The notes under the pieces: model-generated | Database searches by the model: none | Told to the model about the DNA's origin: nothing | What the model saw: the letters and a program-made list of their open reading frames with translations, nothing else | Assembly (NCBI RefSeq): GCF_030848805.1 | Contig: NC_092358.1 | Location: forward strand, 16,671,138 to 16,735,137 | Source: Temnothorax longispinosus | Taxonomy: Eukaryota; Arthropoda; Insecta; Hymenoptera; Formicidae | Reading direction: 5' to 3' | DNA length: 64,000 nucleotides | Program-made: the position numbers and the translations under genes | Shown here: in pieces, positions 56,764 through 64,000 of the stretch | Numbering within the stretch: position 1 is the stretch's first letter | Layout: the number at the start of each line of letters is the position of its first letter

Positions 56764-58439
56764 TTATATTTTATGAATTTTATAAATATCATATTTTATA
56801 AATTTTAATGAAGAAAAGAATTTTCTTACCAAATTAGTTCTGTTCTGTTCAGAGCTTGTTAGCCAATTTTCTAATTGAGCCAAAGACTCATCATTTACTG
56901 GAAATAATTCTACAATATCGGGAACTTTGTTATGTGTATATAGACTTTGTGATTCATCTGCCTTATTTTTTATTAGCACATTTAGACTTTCAGAAATGTC
57001 ATCAATTTTTAGGCTGAGGATATGTAATTCTTTGAAAACTTTTGTTTCAAATTCTAAAATGTAAATAATAGTTATAAGTTTATATATATTGTATACAAAT
57101 GAGCATACTTAATAGTATGTTGTAACATACAAAATATGTCTTACTAGTACTATGTCCCAAAACCAGAGGAGATTTATGCTGCAGTGTTGCTTTTACTGTA
57201 GAAGTAGCACAAGAGGTAGTAGAAGCAATTGTTGAATTATCGTTATTATTACTTTGATTTTCTACGTCTCTCTCTTGAAATAATATAAGTTAGACATAAT
57301 TACTTCTCATGTAATTTAAATTTTCTTTTATACATGTATAGGAAAAAAAGCATTAAAAAAGTTTTCATTAAAAGTAGACTTTCTGAATTACGTTACTCTG
57401 TACATTTTTTATATATAATATTTTCTGTTATTAATTACCTTTATTATAAACATTGCCCTGGTTAGTAAATTCAAAATTTTTGACCATATCTGCCTCTTCT
57501 ATACATGTAATAAAGCAATGTATACATAATTACATATGTTATGCGATGTAAATATTACTATAGAACTTTTTTATAATGTAATATAATCTTTTTCAATTAT
57601 CTTTTAATATGTTCAATAAACACGGGTCATTAATTTTTGCAAATAATGCGCATAAATGTAATATTATATGATTACCATATTCTTTACTTACTATTCCTTA
57701 TTTGAGGATACATTGAATCATCTGATGAAGATTTTTCAGCCTCAGAAGACAATTCATATTCGCTTTCATGTTCAACTCTTTTATGGCCTTTCTTTCTTTT
57801 TTTCTTACTACTACGTTTCTGTTTTATATTTTCGTTGTTGGAGGAAAGATTATCTGTGTTCTTTTTTATAGCTTTAGTAGCTTTCCTTTGTGCAAAATTA
57901 TAATCGTCTGTAAAAATATAAGTTATATAAATAATTTATAATACAATTTATAATACATGTATAATTTATAATACAATTAAAGTAACATTATATTAAAATA
58001 AAATAAATTTATATATTATATATTAATTATAAATTCTACTTTATTTGAAGACCTAACTGAGCAATGCAAATAAGAGTTCTTTTACATTGTAACACAGGTA
58101 CAAATATATTTGTAAAATGTAAAATATGCTCAATATACTCTTGTATTGTAGACATTTTATTAATATAACTTAATATAATGTGCAAAGTATATTATAATTT
58201 ATAATAACATATCTTCATACTTATAAGATATGTACTTTACCATAACAGCCTAATACAATAGCTCCATAGAGTATCCAATTTGCTTGAGGAGATCGCTTCT
58301 TTTTAATTAAATCTTTTATGACATTCTTTGCAGTATCTTCTGGTGGCCAATAACATTGTGACTTGTCTTTAACATACCACGTGTTTGGTACAGCTTCCAC
58401 TGTATCTTCAGGCTCAAACTTCACAACGAGCCAAGTCAT
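56764..58439 (-). CDS. Spliced DUF4806-like gene beside the CACTA transposase, 3' end missing
   Basis: Four exons join in phase. Exon 1 (58439-58241) starts with ATG and reads MTWLVVKFEPEDTVEAV, then CYWPPEDTAKNVI, SPQANW and VLGCYG, ending before GTAAAG. Exon 2 (57907-57692) is lysine- and serine-rich with KRSSKKKRKK, a likely nuclear signal. Exon 3 (57273-57146) is threonine- and serine-rich. Exon 4 (about 57053-56832, donor-like GTAAGA at its end) has a helical segment, then DIVELFPVND and LAQLENWL, which resembles the start of the DUF4806 domain. Each junction has AG and GT. The expected C-terminal half of DUF4806 was not found, so the gene may be truncated or the last exon moved by the Merlin insertion. 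Family call is by recall of insect proteins of this type. Confidence 0.6.
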
Positions 58440-58518
58440 CTTCAATATTCTATAATTAAAAAATATATATATTTAAATATGCATACAAAATATTTAAAAT
58501 TAACAATAATTACAAATT

Positions 58519-58664
58519 GGATACATTCAGGAGTATGACTGCTCATTGAGCGGCCAAGTAGCAATTGAACATAATTGGTTGGATTCAAAGGTAAGAACCA
58601 ATCACATTCTACATTCTATTGCTACTTAGCCGCTCAGTGAGCGGTTGTGCTACTGGATACACCC
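58519..58664. mobile_element. Hairpin MITE with ATT duplication
   Basis: The left arm ggatacattcaggagtatga and the inverted right arm gggtgtatccagtagcacaa continue into gctca(t/c)tgagcggc and aagtagcaat, giving arms of about 70 bp with mismatches. ATT lies outside each end (58516-58518 and 58665-58667). The internal gtgattggttcttacc-type phrase is shared with the MITE at 12214. It sits between the transposase and the DUF4806-like gene. Confidence 0.75.
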
Positions 58665-58666
58665 AT

Positions 58667-60780
58667 TTACATATGTAGCAATGGAAATGAAACGAGTTTA
58701 TCTTTGTAAGGTAGCACTACCAATTTTCTTTTGATAAAATCAATATTCCATGCTTTAAGTGAATTATTCTCCTTTTTTATAAATTGAATATCAAATAAGG
58801 ACGACGGGCATGGTTTTAAATAAAAGTCATCTTGCTTGCTATATACCTGTATCCTATTATACATACGGAGTTTTCACAAAAAGCGATATTCTTAATTTCA
58901 ATAATAAAATTATTTTTTAATTCTACAAATCTGTCGCCTATTTTTGAAATATCTAAGCAATAATGATTTGTCTGTGCTTGCCTATATTGTGGAGATGTGC
59001 AATTATTAATTAAAGGCCCATTGAAATGTTCTATTCGTAATTTCACAGAATCATTGCTTGTAATATTAATACATTCAGGATTATTGCCTTCTTCAATCAC
59101 GCGACGTATAACTTGTTGTAAAGGCTGAGCAGATTTGCGAACCTTTTTTTTTAAATATTGCATGAAATTTTCAAAAGGAAAGGCACTGAAATTATCAAGC
59201 GAACCGTATAATTTTACACAATCACTTAAATGCACCAAGTTATGTACATTATGTGATACAAAATCTGGACCGTAAATTTTAATGGATTGGCAAACAAAAT
59301 GTTTCATCAAATCATGAGCATACAATACATAATTTTCTAATTTTGAGTAATATTGACTTATCATTATGGAACTTGCAAGGCTTAATGTAATAAAATTGTT
59401 ATAGATTTTACGCGGCAAAACATCTTTTAAAACTATAGGACCAGTATATAGCAAAAATAATCTAAATTCTGTAGCTTTATATCTTTTGCATTCAAGTATA
59501 AAACGCGTTTTTCTAGAAAACTCACGAGGAATATATCGCTTTAATCTTATAAGATTTTCGGAAATCTTATTAATATCACGGGCTCGTAATTTGTGAGGTG
59601 GTTTACCATGAATCCAACCATATCGGCTGTGACAAATAATTCTTTTCGCAACACCTAGTAAAAGATTATGCATGTAATCTATTGGTACGTTGTCTATCAT
59701 ATTAAAATTTGGTATATCTAATAGCATGCTTCTATCAGTATGATGCTCTGGTTGAGCCATAGTTCTGAATGAACTATCGGTTCTCTTGCGTAAATTTTCA
59801 GTCTCAGTAAAGCACAATACATTATTTAAAAAATCACCCTCTTGATTACATTTTGTGCATGAAAAATATCCTGTATGACTTTTGATACCTAATGCAAATG
59901 ATTTTGCAGGTGAATCACAAATTAACATAAAAATTCGAAAAGTATATCTACAAAAATTTATTAATATTCCGTTGGTCGATAAATGGATACATTCATTAAC
60001 AAAATCCTTAAAAAACTCATTAGTAGGCTTTCCTGAACCATGATACAAAGCAATTAAAAACACATGTTTTATAAGTATTTCTATCGATTTTACTGAACAC
60101 AAAATAGGCCAAAATGAACTATTAGTACTCTTACTCAATGGTAAGCCATCAATATTAATAGCTAATAAAAACTCTTCATTTGGCTGTATGTTGATTTTAT
60201 AATTTATACAAAATAAATTTAAAGTTTTCTCTATGCCAAAATAATAATATGCTCCGTCAGCTAAAGGTGTTATGACTATGTTACTAGGTGTTTTTAGAAG
60301 CGTTCTCGGATCTTTTGGTACATTTTTACATCCAGGTATTTCACGTATAATGGGAAGTAGATTTCTCAATGCTGACAATTTTATATTATCCTTTACAGCC
60401 CATTTGGCTATTTTCGAGGTTAGCGATACTTCGTTTATAGGATTCTCAACGTGCCTAGTATTACTACATGATATGTTATTAATATCATAGTTCGTATTAT
60501 TAAATAATTCACTGTTACATGGAATATTAATATCTACATCATCGTCGCTATCGTCGCTATCTACATCATTGTCGCATGAACTTTTTTGCAACATTGCGTT
60601 ATCGTTACTTATTTTATTATTATTTGCGATATCTTGAATACTATTATCATCTATATTAATGTTATGAGAATCGAGAGATGACTCGGGCTCGTTGTAAATC
60701 ATTGCTAAAGATTGATTTATTTTTTTTTTAAGCTTTCTAGAGAACTTCATTTTATGCCTTGTTTGATTAAACTTGTCCAT
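58667..60780 (-). CDS. CACTA/EnSpm-like transposase (Tnp2 plus DUF4218-type), nearly intact
   Basis: From an ATG at 60780 the frame is open for 654 codons to 58816. Residues 1-115 are basic, then acidic and asparagine-rich. The catalytic region carries NIDGLPLS (aspartate at about 211) and ICDSPAKS (aspartate at about 289), then HTGYFSCTKC at about 302-311. DYMHNLLLGV at about 368-377 and HNLVHLSDCV, then FPFENFMQYLKKK at about 513-545, correspond to the DUF4218-like end of plant CACTA transposases. Just before the stop a second frame takes over (SKQDDFYLKPCP to LVSFPLLHM, stop 58667) and continues the protein as its relatives do. So either one frameshift or an intron removes the last 60 codons. 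The product would excise and insert the element. Terminal CACTA repeats were not located. Confidence 0.75.
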
Positions 60781-61305
60781 GGCTAAAGAGGTTATGAAAA
60801 GGTTGTAAGAAGAAAAAGCAAATTATACAAAGGCCAAAAGAATAAAAAACCCGATATGGAAGTGTATGCTATGTATGTTATAATATATACTTATCTTCAA
60901 AAAATCTCAATAGAAATTTTGCCGGTAGAAGTAGGAAGTTGGCGGACACTGGCGAACCCCGAGAGACTTCTAGAAGCGCTAGAGGATCGATCTCTACTGT
61001 GAACAGTAATATTAAGTAATATTATTAATATTATTATTATTATACTTAACTTTAATATTTATTACATATATACTTACGTGATTTTACTGAGCCAGCGGTT
61101 ATTAGCCGGTCACACTGTATACAACGCAAAACATGACTCGCGCACGAAAGCAGGAATTCGAATGGCGACGGTTGCCGGGTCGCAAGCTCGAGCCTGCACA
61201 TCCCCACTCTCGCACTTTCTATCACGCCGCTCTCGCGTGATCTAAAAACTCATGCGCAGTCCGGGGTGCGTGGTGAGCGCTACATAATAATAGTTTTTAA
61301 CCTAA
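60781..61305. other. 5' flank of the transposase gene, no gene
   Basis: The flank includes a GC-rich block at 61130-61290 with several cgcgtg motifs that could be promoter or repeat sequence. A cactggcg motif at 60950 was considered as a CACTA terminus but no inverse partner was found. Confidence 0.4.
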
Positions 61306-61454
61306 GGGCCCGGACACACACTTCTGCACAACGCATAATGCGTAAGCATAAGAAAACTGATTGGTCCATACACATGTGCGTAAGGAAATAGACCAATCAG
61401 TTATTTTCTTATGCTTACGTATTATGCGTTGTGCAGAAGTGTGTGCTCCCCGCT
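61306..61454. mobile_element. Hairpin MITE with long arms
   Basis: The left arm acacacttctgcacaacgca and its inverse on the right extend for about 55 bp with very few mismatches through aagcataagaaaa and gattggtc. TAA lies next to the left end and also two bases beyond the right arm, suggesting a TAA duplication. Non-coding. Confidence 0.75.
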
Positions 61455-61699
61455 TTAACAAGTATTTCAAACACACACAGACATGATTTTTTGCTCACAC
61501 TAGGCTTCTTATTAAAAAAAAAGCCATAAAAATGTTTAAAGATGTCTTATGAAATACCTATAATATATGCTAACTTCTTATTAGATATATATTAGTAAGC
61601 AGAATGACATCTTTAAACACCGACAAACACCGGCTGTACGCGAAAGACTTTGCGAGAAAAATACGGCCGGCAATACGCGTTATGATGCGTACGCAAGGC
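61455..61699. other. Spacer with no recognised feature
   Basis: Short AT-rich stretch with a small inverted pair around 61560-61590 (agcctcttattaa-like, loosely). Nothing supported. Confidence 0.4.
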
Positions 61700-62400
61700 A
61701 TGCACATTCAATATTGTACGCTGTATATACATACGAAATACATTGATGAATATACATATTATGTAACATAATGTATATTCAAATCACAAATGTATATACA
61801 TTCAATATTGTACGTTGTATATACATACGAAATACATTGATGAATATACATATTATGTAACATAATGTATATTCAAATCATGTATATGAAATGGATATAC
61901 ATTTAATATTGTGTGCTGTATGTACATACGAAATACATTAATGGATATATACATATTATTTACCATAATGTATATTCAAATCATATATATAAAATGTATA
62001 TACATTTAATATTGTGCGCTGTATATACATACGAAATACATTGATGAATATACATATTATTTACCATAATGTATATTCAAATCATGTATATAAAATGAAT
62101 ATACATTTCATATTGTGTGCTGTATGTACATGCAAAATACATTAATGGATATACATATTATGTACCATAATGTATATTCAAATCATGTATATGAAATGGA
62201 TATACATTTAATATTGTGTGCTGTATGTACATACGAAATACATTAATGGATATACATATTATGTACCATAATGTATATTCAAATCATGTATATGAAATGG
62301 ATATACATATTATGTACCATAATGTATATTCAAATCATGTATATGAAATGTATATACATTGTATATACAGGATATTATTTTCACATTATGGAAAAAAAAT
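61700..62400. repeat. AT-rich minisatellite, about 95-103-bp period, six to seven copies
   Basis: The phrase aatattgt(a/g)(c/t)g followed by ctgtat(a/g)tacat and gaaatacatt(g/a)atg recurs at about 61709, 61803, 61907, 62008, 62110 and 62209. Each unit contains the near-palindrome tatgta(a/c)cataatg. Two small open frames here arise from the repeat. Confidence 0.85.
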
Positions 62401-62553
62401 GCATATACATAGAATGTCCGATGTTATGTGGGATAATAATTTTTTGTATATTGATTAGTTGCTGAGGAGGTCCAATTATAGTACCGAAACGTACGAATAA
62501 ACTACTTTCAAGAAAAATCTGCGCACTGAGTACCGCGCTCGGCTCATATATAA

Positions 62554-62798
62554 TTAACCCGTTTTTTCCAAAAATCTGTCTTTCTTCCTATTTGATTCTA
62601 ACCATCTTTTTTTGAAGTCGGATGTAAAACGTGAAAGTCTCTTATCTAGATCAGGAAGACTGGATACTGGATAACATGTACGTTTATTGATATAATTTTT
62701 AAGATATTCAATTTTACTTTTTAATTTAATATTGTTAGACTGTTCTAATATTTCAAATAAATCTCTTCTTGAAATATTTAATTCTGTTAAGTCCGATC
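62554..62798 (-). CDS. Candidate terminal exon, about 81 codons, transposon-type protein
   Basis: An acceptor TTTCTCTAG (AG at 62799-62800) is followed by a frame reading SDLTELNISRRDLFEILEQ, a helical segment, CYPVSSLPDLDKRLSRF, then KKRWLESNRKKDRFLEKTG and a TAA at 62554-62556. The sequence is clearly protein-like, and the RW-x-ES-R-x3-RF pattern recalls N-terminal regions of insect transposon proteins, but I cannot name the family. No upstream exon is visible to 63000. It lies just left of a hairpin MITE. Confidence 0.45.
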
Positions 62799-62872
62799 CT
62801 AGAGAAAGAAAAATATATAATCATGAAAACTGGTTTAATAAAACAAAATTGTAAAGAAAGTTATAATTAAAT

Positions 62873-63266
62873 AGAGTCGGACCAAAACTAAAACCGAAAC
62901 TTTCATGGAATCCTAAAAAAGTCATATGTATATACGCGCGCACATATATATTATATATTCTTTCTTTATAGATATATTTAATTATTAAAATAATAATTAA
63001 AATAATAATTAAATATCACACAATCTTATGATTACAATCCTATTATCACAACCTGTAGTTTCCGTTGGACTCTAGGTCAAGTTTCGGTCGAACTCAATAC
63101 GATTGTAATAGTAGGATTGTGATAATATGTGTAATTATCACAATGTGTAATTATTTTAATAATTAAATATTTATAAAGAAAAAGTGTATAGTATATATGT
63201 GCGCGCGTACATATGGCTTTTCTAGGATTTTCATGAAAGTTTCTGTTTTGATTTCGGTTGGACTCT
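62873..63266. mobile_element. MITE with long imperfect inverted ends
   Basis: The left end agagtcggacc and the inverse of the right end agagtccaacc lead into gaaactttcatg, then catatg and acgcgcgcacatata in both arms (about 80 bp). The centre is a second hairpin around attacaatcctattatcaca and its inverse. 394 bp, non-coding. Confidence 0.7.
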
Positions 63267-63537
63267 GGTTATAAAATATTAAATAATTTTAAAAGGCACA
63301 CGAAGGCGCAATATTTTCTTTCACGATATTATAGGCAAATAAATATATTAACAAGGGGAGGGCACAACGTTCATATTCCTGATTTGGCTAAAATTTTATG
63401 TACGTGCAGTTCTTAAAAAGAAACTTTAATGGACCAAGCCGTAGAACGTACTTCTCAAGCGTCTTCGAGAAAAAGCGATTTGAATATTTGCGTGCATCAC
63501 TAGTAGCTTGACAGTGCACGAGTCTCCAACCGAAAGC

Positions 63538-63612
63538 GTGGCGCAGCGGGCAGCGCGTTAGCTTTATAACCATGAGATCGCTGGTTCGAGTCTCACTGCT
63601 GGCTCTTTTTTT
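63538..63612 (+). tRNA. tRNA-like sequence with pol III boxes, probably a pseudogene or SINE head
   Basis: An A-box-like tggcgcagcggg near 63540 and a B-box ggttcgagtct near 63583 are spaced as in a tRNA gene, and a run of seven T's, a pol III terminator, follows at 63605. However, the anticodon stem, the T stem and the acceptor stem do not pair properly, so the anticodon is uncertain (a TAT or CAT-like triplet lies in the loop). I infer a decayed tRNA-Met/Ile-like copy rather than a functional gene. Confidence 0.45.
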
Positions 63613-64000
63613 CATGTTTCTTTATATATTCAATATATTTATGCTAAACTTTCAATATTTATACTCTGATTTCCTGCGACTCGGGAGCTATGCGTTCTCT
63701 TTTTTTTTCTTCTTTCAAAGGGAGCGAGAGAGGAAGAGAGATTTTCATACTTTATACTTCTATTCTTTTTTTCAATTCTTTTCAAAGAGTGATCGGTATC
63801 GAATACTGGTTGGAAAAGGTGTAGTAGAAAGGATGAGTCAAGTACTGAAAAATAGAAAACTTTATTATTTATTGTTCACATGTGTGCACGCAATATATTT
63901 ATTACACTTATTGATCGTCAGAAGGCGGTGAATTAGTACATGAGTCAGGATGATATTCATCGTAGAAACATGGGAAACAATATGTCATGAAGCATCGTGC
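63613..64000. other. No supported gene
   Basis: A 119-codon plus-strand frame spans 63572-63931 but overlaps the tRNA-like sequence, contains a purine tract near 63720 and has a phenylalanine/tyrosine-rich low-complexity product. I do not accept it. Confidence 0.4.

Noticed and set aside
60950..61120. cactggcg and cactgtata as CACTA terminal repeats of the transposase element
   Set aside because: No inverse copy was found on the far side of the gene pair.
63572..63931. 119-codon plus-strand frame at the window end
   Set aside because: It overlaps the tRNA-like sequence and is a low-complexity aromatic-rich product of T-rich DNA.

Overview
This is a window of AT-rich eukaryotic DNA with introns, almost certainly from an insect and most likely a hymenopteran such as an ant. 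The evidence is the set of mobile element families present (BEL/Pao, Ty3/gypsy, hAT, Merlin and an animal CACTA/EnSpm-like transposase), long AT-rich intergenic DNA, GT-AG introns and many hairpin MITEs. No host gene can be named with confidence. Species assignment is inference.

Layout. 1-2.5 kb is GC-richer and holds decayed minus-strand coding remnants of unknown origin. 2.5-4.5 kb holds LTR-like fragments and one orphan reading frame. 4797-9417 is a complete but degenerate hAT element with an 8-bp target duplication. 9.4-19.7 kb is mostly gene-free, with dispersed repeats, a perfect 64-bp-arm hairpin, a Ty3/gypsy reverse transcriptase scrap and a threefold tandem repeat. 19.7-26.8 kb is one eroded Ty3/gypsy element (two diverged LTR copies, Gag zinc-knuckle remnant, integrase tail) into which three small DNA elements appear to have inserted. 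28161-35035 is the best preserved unit: a BEL/Pao retrotransposon on the minus strand with two identical 602-bp LTRs, a tRNA-Tyr primer site, a 5-bp target duplication and long open gag and pol frames in one phase, separated by a single UAG.

37.4-38.5 kb is a fold-back structure whose two arms are arrays of a 90-bp unit, open as 30-residue repeats and ending in the same residues on opposite strands. 38.7-40 kb holds a non-LTR retrotransposon tail and a 167-bp satellite. 40.3-43.3 kb is a frameshifted CACTA/EnSpm-like transposase with a divergent spliced first exon beyond it. 44.6-48.7 kb is GC-rich, hairpin-rich repeat DNA. 49-53 kb has two target-duplicated MITEs and a tandem duplication. 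53509-55769 is a broken Merlin element carrying two nested insertions. 56.8-60.8 kb is a tandem pair on the minus strand: a nearly intact 654-codon CACTA/EnSpm-like transposase and, about 230 bp downstream, a spliced gene resembling DUF4806-type proteins. The last 3 kb has minisatellites, hairpin MITEs, one orphan exon and a tRNA-like sequence.

Taken together the window is a nested graveyard of transposons with one young LTR element. The items most worth following are the UAG between BEL gag and pol, the coding fold-back array, and the CACTA transposase plus accessory gene pair.
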